Below are positions 21,390-32,034 of a stretch of 36,819 nt of DNA, piece after piece (the first letter of the stretch is position 1; each line of letters opens with the position of its first letter). Position numbers and translations under genes: made by a program. The notes under the pieces were generated by a model. That model was not told the origin of the DNA, did not search any database, and saw nothing but the letters and a program-made list of their open reading frames with translations. The DNA is from Diplocarpon mali (taxonomy: Eukaryota; Ascomycota; Leotiomycetes; Helotiales; Drepanopezizaceae): NCBI GenBank assembly GCA_024741835.1, contig JAENRP010000387.1, positions 2,344-39,162 on the forward strand, read 5' to 3'.

Positions 21390-21401
21390 GGTTATAAGCC
21401 C
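21390..21401 (+). other. Copia-D primer binding site
   Basis: GGTTATAAGCCC directly follows the LTR. Apart from one A for G it is complementary to GGGCTCATAACC of the initiator tRNA-Met anticodon arm. This fits half-tRNA priming as known for Drosophila copia and Ty5. Confidence 0.6.
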
Positions 21402-21971
21402 TGACTAGACCGATAATAGATTATTAACTTCCCTTAGAAAGTACTTGCGCTATAACTATTAGTAGGAAGTTGAATAAGACTTATAGTAAAAGGCAAGCAA
21501 TCGGCGAATAGGAGGTATGATTCCCTATTTAGCCAACCTATTATAAAAGGGTGTAGGAACAACACCTGAGAATAGGCCTACGTAAAGACCAAAGACAAAG
21601 AGGAGGAAGCACCATAAGCGGGCTCTCTTAGACAAGATATTAGGAACAAGTCCTAAGTATAAGGTATATTTAGTACTATAGCGATACGCGCTATCTCTAT
21701 ATATAGAAGATGGCCCTTTTATCCTCCTACCGTTTTGCGCCGATTATATAATATATATTATAAGACCTATCTATCTTAGGTCTCTATATATATCTTAAAT
21801 AATAAAAGTAGTAGCCCTTACTACTATTAGTAAAGAATATAAAATAATATAAGTTAAAGTAATAGTATATTAATCACTAGCAAACCCTAAGTGCGAGAAA
21901 ACTAATATATTAAAAGGCTTAAACTAAGGCTATATTATTATTAAAGGTAAAAGAAAAAAAGAGAGGTTTTT
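21402..21971 (+). other. Copia-D leader, no gene seen
   Basis: This is untranslated leader between the primer site and the gap. A moderately GC stretch (about 21540-21650) is followed by AT-rich sequence. No gag start can be identified before the gap. Confidence 0.5.
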
Positions 21972-22031
21972 NNNNNNNNNNNNNNNNNNNNNNNNNNNNN
22001 NNNNNNNNNNNNNNNNNNNNNNNNNNNNNNN
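21972..22031. other. Assembly gap (60 N)
   Basis: A run of 60 N. The true length is unknown; the Copia-D body and 3' LTR and the remaining 5' part of Gypsy-1 could be missing here. Confidence 0.99.
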
Positions 22032-22143
22032 TATATGCTTTTCACCTATAGGCCGGGCCTAGGAGTCAGAAAATGAAATCAGCAAAACAAATAAATAGGC
22101 TATAGAATTGTAAAAACAATTAAAAATAGAACTAACCTAGGTA
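22032..22143. other. Short flank between the gap and the unrecognised gene
   Basis: It holds one well-preserved palindromic motif (22044-22066, core AGGCCGGGCCTAGGAGT) downstream of the apparent stop of the minus-strand gene. Nothing else is visible. Confidence 0.6.
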
Positions 22144-24267
22144 TTAGTTTTCCTTAATTCTCTTTAAAGGATAGGAAGAACTATTATTAGATAATACTCT
22201 CTTTGCCGAACGACTACTTCTTCTTATAGTATTGCTATTAGTATCTAATAAGATAGGTTTTAGTATAGCAAAGGCCTTAGTAGTTTAGGCAGATGCTAGT
22301 ATGCTTTAGCGGCTTTTACTAATAGGAAGAGAGACTTATATAGTATTATTATTATTATTATTATTGTTATTATCCTTAAGGGAATTGTCGGTAATAGAGG
22401 AGGAGGAGGCGGGAGATTCTACGGATACTACTTCCTTAGCCTTGCCCTTTGCTAGATCAAGTTATAGGCCGGGCCTAGGAGTTATATCAAGTGTCTTTAT
22501 ATAGGATTTCTTAATACTATACTTCTTAAATAGAATCGTCTTATTAATTATATTATTAGTCTTAATATTATCTTCTATATCTTTAGTCTTTATCTAAGAC
22601 TTATTATTATATAATTATAGCTTTAGTTATTAAATTAGCTTTTAAGTGCTAGTAAAATCTTTAAAAAGTTCTTATTTATACTTCTTTAAATATGCTATTA
22701 GCTAAGATATATCTTTTGCAAATAAATCCTTTATAATTATTATTACTAATAGATCGTTCTACGATCTTTTACTTATAAGGGCCTTTGATAATAGACTACC
22801 TTTTGTTATATTAAGGGTTATATGGAACTTTATAGAAGATTCTCCTACTATACCCTATCTTAACAATTAAGGCTTCTTCATATTAATAGAGTTGATAAGG
22901 AAATCTTCTAAATCAGCTTTATTCTTAAGTATATTATTACTAATAACTTTTATATAGTTATTACTAATAGCAAGAAAACCACCCTTCCTAGGCTCTCTAT
23001 TAGAATCCAGGTCAATAAAAGTGCCTTATCTTATAAATATAGAGAATAAAGTAATCTTATTAAAGATATACTCCTTTAGAATTGTTCTATTCTTAGTATT
23101 TAATTCTTTCTATTAAGCTGCGCTTTATGCTAGGTTTAGCGAGATCTATTAAGAGTTTTTAAAATAATAGAGTATAAGTATAGATGACTTATAAGACTTT
23201 TCCTATATAGCAAATTCCTTAGTCGATTATTTAGCAGTAGGAATCATATAATAGTTAATAGTTCTACTATTAGGAGAATTGACCTACGAGCTAGGCCTAA
23301 GAGTCAATCTTACGAATCTTATATTAGCGTTAATCTTAATAGAAATAATTCGCAAATGGTAGTTAATGCCTATAAACTATGCAGGCTTAGGATATGCCAC
23401 TAGTTTGTATAAAGAATTATAATAAGTCAATAGAGCACTAAAATATAAATTATAGTGCATCCTTAAGGTCTGCTATATTAAGCTATAAGTTATATTATAA
23501 AAGAAGGCGGAGGGGGGGCTTAGCTTCTTATCTAAGGTCTGAAAATGGTATTAGTACATTTCTAGCTCCTCTTATACTATTATTAAAAATGAACTCTTTT
23601 TACAATTACTATAACTATACGTGCGCATAGTGCTTAAAAAGGCACTACTTAACAACTTAGGCATATTTAAGAAACCTTTAATATAAAGCGATATTAGGAT
23701 ATCCTTAGTTAGTATAGTCTTATACTAAGCGGAGGTCTAAGCGATATTATAGAACAATTTAAAGGCCTTAGGTGCTACTTTAAACTTAGAGAAACCTAAT
23801 GATATATCTTTCTTAATTTAGTTGGCTATTCTATTGCTAATGGCCACAATTGCATAGTTTCTAAAGTACAATAAGAATAGAGTTAGGTCGGGTGTAGTGC
23901 AAAATTTATATATATTAAAGGAAACTTACTTATTAGTTAAAGATACTATTATTAGCTTATAATATTATATATATTATCATTTATATAGAGTATAAAAATT
24001 TTCGAAACTGAAGTCTTTAAATATCCCTATTACAAATTTGCTCAATTGCGTCTTTATCTCTAGTATTATCGCAATCTTGAATCTATTGCTATATTAAAGT
24101 ATTATCTTGATATTAAGGGAAACTTTATAGCACTCTATAGATATGATTATTATACTATTTTCTGGCTTTTCTTTAAGGATATAGTAGTCGCCCTTCGATT
24201 TCTTATGCTTAATAAAGAAATGCATAATATTGTCTATAGAAAATTCGTCTAATCGTAGCTTTATGAT
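22144..24267 (-). pseudogene. Unrecognised minus-strand gene, C-terminal part
   Basis: Continues in frame from the part beyond Gypsy-2: ARAVKQIIKLRLDEFS is restored across the insertion with one ATGAT removed. With TAA/TAG read as Gln it stays open for most of 2.1 kb; the stretch near 23900-24070 is less certain. Visible features are a Lys/Ile-rich middle, two in-frame palindromic motifs (23282-23304, LTLRPSSQV; 22460-22482, ITPRPGLQL), a Ser-rich stretch (about 22395-22425), an Asn run coded by repeated AAT (about 22343-22370) and a basic tail (RRSSRSAKR, PLKRIKEN) that looks like a nuclear signal. The probable stop is TAA at 22144-22146, though this could be a decayed Gln codon. I recognise no domain or catalytic motif. 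Confidence 0.55.
24263..24267 (+). repeat. Gypsy-2 target-site duplication, left
   Basis: ATGAT, identical to 30764-30768. Confidence 0.93.
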
Positions 24268-24520
24268 TGTTACGGCCGTATCATATGCATAGTTATATCA
24301 CGTATCGGTCAGGTGCACAAAGTCAGGTGCACGCTAAGGTAGCAAGGTGGCTGGATCATATGCATGCTAGTAAAGCACCTGTACTTATTCTAAAGGAGCT
24401 CTATTAAAGACTCTCTCTTCTTTATCTTTTCTTTTCTATTATATAGCGTACCTCTTGAGGTAATATAGTTAGCGTTACTCGATTATCGCCCTACTATACG
24501 CTTTAGAGCTAGTTGTAATA
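24268..24520 (+). repeat. Gypsy-2 5' LTR (253 bp)
   Basis: TGTTACGGCCGTATC ... GTTGTAATA; the less decayed of the two LTRs at its start. Confidence 0.93.
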
Positions 24521-25501
24521 TAAGAAAAGATCAACTCAACTTCCGCTAAGAAGCTTAATATCTACCTCCTTTAGAATCGCTATTTCGAATTGCCTTAAGC
24601 AACTCGATCTCTTGACCTCGACTCTTTTACTACAAACTGCTTTAAGCAACTTGTATATAGCGCTTAGATCTTACTAATCTAGTTTTTAGAGAAAGCTAAA
24701 CAACTACCCTTGAATACAAGATTAGCTTGTTTTTTCGACCCCTTACCTACTCTATTTTATAAACGGAAATTCACCTTTAACTTCAATTCGAAAAGAAAAA
24801 AAATTATTTACTATACCTTCGCTTTACTAGCGTAGGCTACTGCTTAGAGTAGTATAATAACTTTTCTCTTCTTAACTCTCTCTCTCTCTTATAAATACTC
24901 TATATTATATCGACTTATACTTATCGATAACTCTCTTTTTACTCTTCGAAGCTCTTTACTCCTTCCTTCTCTTAAATACAACTCGACTCTTCGAAAAACC
25001 CTCCTTACAAATAAGTCATCGACCTTCTTTATACTCCCTATCGACCTATACTTATCGACAATTCTTCTTATACTCTTCGAAGCTCCTTACCTCTTCGAAG
25101 CTCCTTACCTCTTCGAAGCTCCTTACTCCTTCCTTCGAAACACTTAGGTACGAAACTAGGGGACCTATACTTATATATATATATAAAGACTTAGTTAGCC
25201 TTAGTAGGTTATACTATACTATTTAAGACTAGGTCAACCTTAGTAGAGTAATAAGCTTTAGACCCCACTTCTTCGGATTTGCACTATACCCCTCCTTATA
25301 TAACCTTATTGCAACTCCTAATTAGTAAAGAGATATAATCCTAAAGTAAAACCTTCTCTCTTAAGATCTATAAACTTATAATACCTTAATATATACTCTA
25401 CTAAAAGGCTTTAAAAACGTATATAGCTCTACCTATACTAATCTTCCCCTTTTTAAATAGGTTACTATTTAGCATTAGGTCCCTTTAGACTAAACTAGAT
25501 A
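24521..25501 (+). other. Gypsy-2 leader
   Basis: About 980 bp of pyrimidine-rich untranslated sequence with no convincing gene. It contains the 18-bp tandem repeats listed separately. The primer site just inside the LTR (TAAGAAAAGATC...) was not assigned to a tRNA. Confidence 0.55.
25073..25126 (+). repeat. Three exact 18-bp tandem repeats in the Gypsy-2 leader
   Basis: CTCTTCGAAGCTCCTTAC is repeated at 25073-25090, 25091-25108 and 25109-25126. A diverged single unit lies upstream at about 24952. Each unit contains the palindrome TTCGAA. Confidence 0.9.
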
Positions 25502-26960
25502 ATATAAAGAGAGTTAGTACTTATAACCTTTAATCTTATACTACTTAAGAGAAGTGAAAGGTTAACCGCACCTCTACCACCAGGCCTTATTGCTACTAGT
25601 TCCAGTTCTATAGGCCTTATTGCTATCAGTTCTATAGGCCTTACTGCCAACCCTAGTCCTAGAGATATTCCCCCTCTTAAGCCCACTTAAGAAGTTACCT
25701 CTCTTAATACTAATTCTACTCCTAGGCCTGGCCTATAAGTAGACTCTTAAAGTACTCCTTTTCTATCGATTGAAGTTAAGGAAGAAGATATACTCTCTTT
25801 AATAACGTCTACTCTTACTATATCGGCCCCTCTCTTCTTAGCTACTTAATAGGCTGAAATCGCAAACCTTATTAGTACTACTATAGCTGCTGCTCTTTAG
25901 AATAATACTGCCGCCCTTTCTTCTTTAAATGCTAGCCCTTAGAATACTCAGTCCTTTACCGCTGACTTACTACTTCCTTTAAACTACTACCTTTTAATCA
26001 TCTGACCTTTAGTCTTAGCTATCGACCCCTATTGAATTAAGTACCTTTAAACCTATTTTAGCAACTATTAAGGCGAAATCACTTATAACGCTTAAAAAAT
26101 GGCTATAAAGGTATTTATTTAAAAGTACTTAAGCAACTTCACTTTAAAAGAGGACTAGATTACTACTTACTTTAAATATATAATAGGTAAAGCTTAGAAC
26201 TTAATCTTATAATATATAGATCCTATCTTTACTAATAAGTTTATATATATTACTAATATCCTTAAGGTCTTAGATTAAAGGTTCTTTAATTATAATTACA
26301 TTTAATCTGCTAAGCTCAAATATAGTAGGCTAACTATAGGTTTATTATTATATAATAAGTTCTAATTTAAGTTTATTACTCTTACTATAACTAGTAAGAT
26401 CGATTAGTCTTACTAGTTTAATAACGTTTATAAAAAGGTCTCCTTAGCCTTAAAGAATGACCTTTAAGTAGAGAAGTATAAAATAAATAATAATTATACT
26501 ACTTTAAATAAGTTCTTAGCTATTATAGACCGCAAGGCCTATAATATTAAGTAAGAAAAAGCCTATAACGCTTAATAAGTCGCCCTTGCTATTGCATTTT
26601 CCCCTTTAAAGGACTGCGTCCTTAGCATACTAAAAAGGGAGTTATAAAGACCTATAGCTATAGCTACCTCCCTAGCTCCTTGCACTCATTCCCCTTTGCT
26701 AACGGCCTATTAAGAAAGGTCTATTAGCCTAAAGCCGTCGTCTGGTCTTTACTATAACTGCAAAGCCCTTAATCACTATACAATAGACTACCTAAAGCTA
26801 AAGAAGCAAGGCGAGTTTATAATAGCTGAAGTTGAGATAGAAAATGACCTACTATTAGGAAACTGCTAAGCTATAGTAAAGACTCCTACTATAGCATAGG
26901 TTACAATTTATAAAAAGACTTAGATTTTAATTCCTGCCTATTAATAGGCGGTCGCCAGTT
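25502..26960 (+). pseudogene. Gypsy-2 gag, decayed
   Basis: The frame opens near 25502 (an ATA that may be a former ATG). It contains a short tandem peptide repeat (SSIGLIAI type, about 25580-25635) and one palindromic motif (25718-25740, STPRPGLQVD), then a helical capsid-like region (about 26040-26560). A zinc knuckle at 26750-26791 reads YYNCKALNHYTIDY: the C-x2-C-x4-H-x4-C spacing is exact, but the first and last Cys are Tyr, which is a G-to-A change in each codon. The pol frame that follows is different, so a frameshift or indel lies between about 26900 and 27010. Confidence 0.75.
25718..25740 (+). repeat. Palindromic motif in Gypsy-2 gag
   Basis: Single copy, core AGGCCTGGCCT, read in frame as TPRPGLQV. 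Confidence 0.85.
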
Positions 26961-27507
26961 CTTAATTCTTATAGAACTAGCTTAAAATAGATCATTTATT
27001 AAAATAGTTATTTATATTAATAGCAGAGCTAATATTTTTAATATTATTAAGATATCTTTAGCATACTAGCTCTCTTAAAGACTTAAGGTAAAGTTTATTA
27101 AACTGCTTAAACCGATTACTCTTACTAGTTATAATAGCCTTAAAGGAGAAACCATTTAATTCGCTATTTTACTTACCCTTACAATCGATAGGTAACGAAT
27201 AAACTTCCCTTTCCTAATTATAAGCTTAAGAGTAACCGACGTTTTAATTAGTAGGAAGTTCTTAAAGTACTATGACCTTAAACAATCTTATAGAAAAGGG
27301 AAAAATAGTATATTTTAGTTTAAAGATATGCCTATCGTCCTTTACTTTAATTAATATATACTAATCGATCTCTTATAGCTAATAAAACCCCTAATGGCCT
27401 AGTAAGACGTTAATTGTTAAGCAGCTATAATAGATGCTAAGGACGAAGACTTAAGAATGGCCTAAGCCTAGCTCTTAGTGCTAGCAAGCAATAAGAACTC
27501 GAATCCT

Positions 27508-27620
27508 ACTCTTAGTCCTAGTCTGCAAGTGAAATCTGCGAACTCGAATCCTACTTTTAGTCTTAGCCTACGAGTAAAATCTGCAAACTCGAATCCTACT
27601 CCTAGTCCCGGCCTGCGAAT
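27508..27620 (+). repeat. Three palindromic motifs in the Gypsy-2 protease-RT linker
   Basis: Copies at 27508-27530, 27553-27575 and 27598-27620 are exactly 45 bp apart and in frame (SPSLQV, SLSLRV, SPGLRM). The surrounding repeat unit encodes S/T-A-N-S-N-P-T. Gypsy-1 has two units. Confidence 0.9.
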
Positions 27621-28785
27621 GGCCTTTAGCAGACCTAAGGATAGCAGTTTCTTTAAAGATTTAAAAAGAGATCTAAACTATATAAAGAAGGCCTTACTAA
27701 GAGTACTAGACCCCTTGCTCTCTCTCTTAGTAAAGAGAAACGCTCCTTTAAAGATAGCTTACTAAATTAGCCTAATCTTAGCCTTAGCAATCGGCGCCCT
27801 CTACTACCGCTTTATAACTAAGGTAAAGCGAGCTATATAAACTTAGGAACTGGCACTTAAAGAGTTTATATTCGTAAGCTCGGTTTACAATTTAAACTAA
27901 GAGATCAATTGCTAAGAATCGGCTAGGTAAGCTGAAATTAGCTCCCTTGGCCTTAGTTCGGCGCTATAAGCTAAGTATAAGAGCAACGATAAGCTAATAG
28001 ACTAAAAGCTCCTGCCTTAGTATATGAAGTTTAAGAATGTTTTTAATCGCTAGGCCTTTGATCAGCTGCCGAAACCTAAGCTAGGGGTAGATTATAAAAT
28101 CGAGCTAATAGGCGAGAATAACTTGATAATCGAGCCCTTCTACTACCTTACTAACGAATAGCTTTTAAAGGTCAAGAGCTATATTCTCGAGAACTTATAC
28201 AAAGGATTTATCGAAGCTTCGAGTTCCCCTTAGGTAGCCCTAATCCTCTTTATTAGAAAAGCTGATAGCTCCCTACGTTTATACGTCGATTACTAGAAAT
28301 TAAACGCTCTAATAAAGAAAGACCCCTACCTGATTCCCCTTATCGATGAGATGATAGCACGCATATCGAAAGCTCGTGTTTTTATAAAAATCGGGTACTT
28401 CTCGAAGACTATGAATGACGCCGAGCTGAATTACCCCATTTACAACAAGGAGCTCCTAGCGATTTTTAGATCGTTCTATTAGTATAAGGTAGAGCTACTC
28501 AGGGCCTAGAAAACAGTATATATATATATAAATCATAAAGCCCTCGAGTACTTTATGATAACTAAAGACTTAATAGCCTAGTAGGCCTGCTAGGCGGAGT
28601 TCTTCGCTAACTTCAACTTCCTTATTATATACCGAATAGGTACAATAAATATGCTGGCTAATATACTCTTATATTAAGACCAGGAGCTAACCCCTCTTAA
28701 GGCTAGGAAATGAGCTTTACGCTATTAGCAGCTTTTGCCTAACGATAAGCTCTCTATAGAAGTATTTGCTATTAGAAACAATTCT

Positions 28786-28853
28786 ACTCTTAGGCCCGCC
28801 CTATAAGTGACTTTAGCGCAGATCAATTCCACTCCTAGGCCCGGCCTATAAGT
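28786..28853 (+). repeat. Two palindromic motifs before the Gypsy-2 integrase
   Basis: Copies at 28786-28808 (TLRPALQV) and 28831-28853 (TPRPGLQV) are 45 bp apart. Gypsy-1 has one. Confidence 0.9.
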
Positions 28854-30494
28854 GATAATTATACCAATCGCGCTAATAGAAGCACCTGCCGACCTAATAT
28901 TAAAGGTCAAGTACGATATAGCGAGCTACTATATTATTAATAAGGTCATTTAAGCTAATAAGACCTCCTTTAAGCTATAGAAGTTCTGAGATAAGGCGTA
29001 GAGCTATAGCCTCGATTATGAACTTAGCTAAGGTAAACTCTTCTTCTAGGGTAGACTCGTCGTATTATCCCAACTTCTTAAACTGCAAATAGCCTTGATT
29101 CATTATATGCATAAGCAACCTTGCGTCGTATATATTAGAATCGGGAAAATAAGGCTTTTAGTAAGAAGAAAATACTATTAGAAAAGCCTTAGTAGCGATA
29201 TTAGTACTTATATCTAGAACTATTATTATTTGAGAATAAAAGCTTATTATAATAAGACCCTAGGTTTCTTATAACCCTTGCCAATTCTTAAATGAGCTTA
29301 CTAATACTTAATAATAGATTCTATAAAGCTTTTGCTTAATGAACTCGGTTATAATTTTGCCCTTATAATTATCGATAGGTTGTTTAAGAAAACAGTTTCG
29401 GTTTTATACTATAATTCGATTAATGTAAAAGGCCTTATAGAGTTGTTTTTAATTTATTAGATATGCTATTTTAGTATGCTTGACTCAATTCTATTAGATA
29501 GAGGCGCCTAATTCGTCTCTTCCTTTTAGAAAGAACTTTATTAAATACTAGGTATAAAGGTTAAGCTAACTATAGCCTATAACCCTAATATCGATAGCTA
29601 AACTAAGATTATGAACTAGTACTTAAAATAACGCCTTTATCCGTTCTACTTATACTATTAAGACAATTAGAGTTGTTTCTTGCCTTTAATAGATATTACC
29701 TAATTGACCTTGCCTTATAAATCGCTAAGGTAAATTTCCCCTTTCTAAGTGCTAAACGGCTATAAAGCTCGCTCCTCTTAGAATTTAATTAACCTAAAGC
29801 CTTTATAGATAGTAACCGAGAGAGTAAATCGTAAAATGGCGCTCTATATAGCTACTAGAGCTTAAAAAGTAGTCCAATTCACTTAATTATCTCTTTAAGT
29901 ATAATAGGCTAAAATGAAACGGCTCGCAGACCTCTACTGCTAGCTAGTTGATTAGACTATAGGAGATAATATACTAATTAGTACTAAAAACTAGAAGCTC
30001 AATCGGCTAAGCTAGAAGCTCTCTAATAAGTAGTACGGCCTAGTAAAAGTATTAGAAAAGCTAGGAGAAAGCTAGAAGCTATAATTGCCTGATTCGCTCT
30101 ATTCGATCTACCCTATTTTCCACTCCTACTTACTATATAAATACATTCCCAACTTCCTATTAGGATAAGTTTAAGAACCTCCTGTTGCAATTAAAGTACT
30201 ACTAGAATAAGAAGAGTAGGAGATAGAAGAAATAATTAGATCTTGTATTTGAGTTAGGAAGCTCGAATATTAGATTAAGTAGAAAGGAGCTAATAAAGAC
30301 CTCGAATAGTACCTATGCTCTAATGCTATAACGGTGCTGTATACTATTCGAGATTTCCATTTGAAAAACGCTTAGGCTAAAGGGCCACTAAGGGCGCTAT
30401 TAAGCTAGCTTAAGTTATATAATAATAGAGTTGACGATTATAGGGACTTAAAGGATAATACGCCTATAGATACAATTGTGTAGGCGCAGTTTTT

Positions 30495-30510
30495 CAAAGG
30501 GGGGGAGTAG
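30495..30510 (+). other. Gypsy-2 polypurine tract
   Basis: CAAAGGGGGGGAGTAG directly precedes the 3' LTR. It is the expected plus-strand primer. Confidence 0.85.
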
Positions 30511-30763
30511 TATTACAGCTGTATTATATGCATAGTTATATTATATATCGGTTAGGTGTATAAAGTCAGGTGTACGCTAAGGTAGCAAGGTGGCTGGATT
30601 ATATGTATGCTAATGAAGCACCTGTACTTATTCTAGAGGAGCTCTACTAAAGACTCTCTCTTCTTTATCTTTTCTTTTCTATTATATAGCGTACCTCTTA
30701 AGGTAATACAGTCAGCGTTACTCGATTATCGCCCCATTGTACGCTCCAGAGCCAGTCGTAATA
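30511..30763 (+). repeat. Gypsy-2 3' LTR (253 bp)
   Basis: Same length as the 5' LTR; starts TATTACAGC after RIP-type changes and ends GTAATA. Confidence 0.93.
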
Positions 30764-30768
30764 ATGAT
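30764..30768 (+). repeat. Gypsy-2 target-site duplication, right
   Basis: ATGAT, pair of 24263-24267. Confidence 0.93.
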
Positions 30769-32034
30769 TTATTTAACAGCTCTTGCTATTGCTTCCTATG
30801 CTAGCAAAACTTCTCCTTAGCCTTCCTTCTTTAAACGTTTCATTATTAACTTATAAAATTTGAGAATAAACTTTTATAGGTCCTTAGGGAAAGATTATAC
30901 GATATCTGCGATATCCTTCTTAGTATTATTAAAAATTTCTAAGATATTAGTGATAGTGCTCCCTTCTTCATCTGACAAATCTTCTTCCAAGTCTATAATA
31001 TTATATGCGCTAACCTATGGGCTAGGCCCGCGAGTCGACTTTAATACCACTAGTATTCTAAGTGTTTAGGGCATCTCTAAAGACAGTAAATCAAATTCGT
31101 CTAAGTCAAATAGTCGGGGATCGCAATAGTCAGTTGTTTAAGCTTCAGGTGTTATAGGCACTTCTTGCTTAAAGGCCTTATTATTATATGCTAATTCGAC
31201 TTATAGGCTAGGCCTATAAGTTAAATTTTCCTTATTGGTTAGTTCTGCTAGGAGTAGCAACATTTTTTAGGCAGCGGGAACTATAAACTCCTATCTCTCT
31301 ATCTTATTATTAAAGTAGTTTATAGTATACTTAATAAGATAGATCATCTTTTCTTTTATAATAAGTAAACCGCATTAAGACTGTTATAGGCCAAGGGTAT
31401 TTAAAATTGTCTAATCCAAGAGGGTCAAATTATCGTACCACACGGGATCGTCTTTTATAGTCTAAATGGCAGAGTATATAATAGTGCTTAAGAACCCTAT
31501 AAATTTTCTACTTCTTATATTATTTCCTTAGAGTTTCTTTATGCCTTTTTAAATAGTGAAGTGATTTAATACTTATATAGCCTTTGCTATAGGTTAGTAT
31601 ATCTTAAAAATTCTGCCTAGTCCTTATAAGGTGTTATTAATAGTAATATCGCTTATAAAGTGGGTCTGGAAGAGTATACTATAGGTGCTACTTATAAACT
31701 GTAATAATCTCTTTATATATTTATTCTTCTTATCTCGGTTTTTTCAAAATAAGTCAACTGATATAGAGTAACCTTAATACTCTTGTAAAAACTTTTTATA
31801 ATCAATCCCTTTTACTTTAAGCTTATCCTTAAGGAAATCATCAAAGCTTAAGAATCCCTCTTTAACTATAGAGATTCTGTAGTTAAGCATATCAATAGAT
31901 AAGTTCAGGAATACTTACCATTCTGTTTTACCTAACGTTTTATAGGTGGTTATAATATCTTCTAATAATCGAAGAGACTTACTATCCTATAAGAATCTAC
32001 CCTCTAATATTAGTTTATTATTGGTAGTATTCAT
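30769..32034 (-). pseudogene. Unrecognised minus-strand gene, N-terminal part
   Basis: About 420 codons on the minus strand. The candidate start is ATG at 32034-32032 (MNTTNNKLILEGRFLQDSK), although the frame extends some codons upstream (ALGSKS) and an earlier start is possible. It is mostly open except for TAA/TAG at Gln-like positions: FLSFDDFLKDKLKVKGIDYKK near 31850, DYCDPRLFDLDEFDLL near 31110 and an acidic stretch (DLEEDLSDEEGS) near 30985. Two palindromic motifs (31199-31221 and 31013-31035) are read in frame as TYRPSLQV and TRGPSPQV. The gene is broken at 30769 by Gypsy-2. It could be a host gene or a further mobile-element gene. I found no terminal repeats around it and no known family. 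Confidence 0.55.

Larger units (their letters stand above)
21195..21971 (+). mobile_element. Copia-D, 5' LTR and leader, runs into the gap
   Basis: A complete Copia LTR (21195-21389) is followed by a primer site and about 570 bp of internal leader up to the assembly gap. It interrupts the Gypsy-1 protease. The left flank is GAATC (21190-21194). The matching copy is not visible, so the element presumably continues through or beyond the gap. This is the least RIP-altered Copia LTR in the window: TGTTGAG at the start, CTCAATA at the end. Confidence 0.85.
26980..30495 (+). pseudogene. Gypsy-2 pol (protease, truncated RT, RNase H, integrase, chromodomain), decayed
   Basis: Protease: INSRANIF at about 27014 (normally D-S-G-A). 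The linker has three in-frame palindromic repeats (27508-27620). RT begins normally (FIRKADSSLRLYVDYQKLNALIKKDPYLIPLID, about 28240-28350) but is cut at about 28392. The frame jumps directly to the RNase H start (YFSKTMNDAELNYPIYNKELLAI), so the Y-x-D-D box is absent. Integrase: zinc region about 29095-29210, then IIIDRLFK (about 29360), LLDRGAQFVSSFQKEL (about 29498) and IAYNPNIDSQTKIMNQYL. The chromodomain is at about 30210-30320 (EIEEIIRS...VRKLEY.IK.KG, with both Trp codons now stops). Even without decay it could not copy itself. Confidence 0.85.
24268..30763 (+). mobile_element. Gypsy-2, complete chromodomain Ty3/gypsy element with RT deletion
   Basis: 6,496 bp between ATGAT duplications. 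Two 253-bp LTRs start TGTTAC / TATTAC and end GTAATA. In order it has a long leader, gag with a zinc knuckle, protease, truncated RT, RNase H, integrase, a C-terminal chromodomain, a polypurine tract (CAAAGGGGGGGAGTAG) and the 3' LTR. The first 72 bases of the two LTRs differ at 11 positions, all transitions toward A/T in the 3' copy, as expected for RIP after insertion. It splits the unrecognised minus-strand gene. Confidence 0.93.

Noticed and set aside
25495..25686. Minus-strand 63-codon frame with IRPIEL repeats (and 28725-28910)
   Set aside because: Both are antisense shadows of Gypsy-2 gag and pol repeats.
30860..31069. Plus-strand 69-codon frame
   Set aside because: It is antisense to the unrecognised minus-strand gene, which is continuous over a much longer span.
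22144..32034. Starship captain, Crypton or helicase identity for the unrecognised gene
   Set aside because: I could not see the required catalytic residues or motifs in the decayed translation, so no family name is given.
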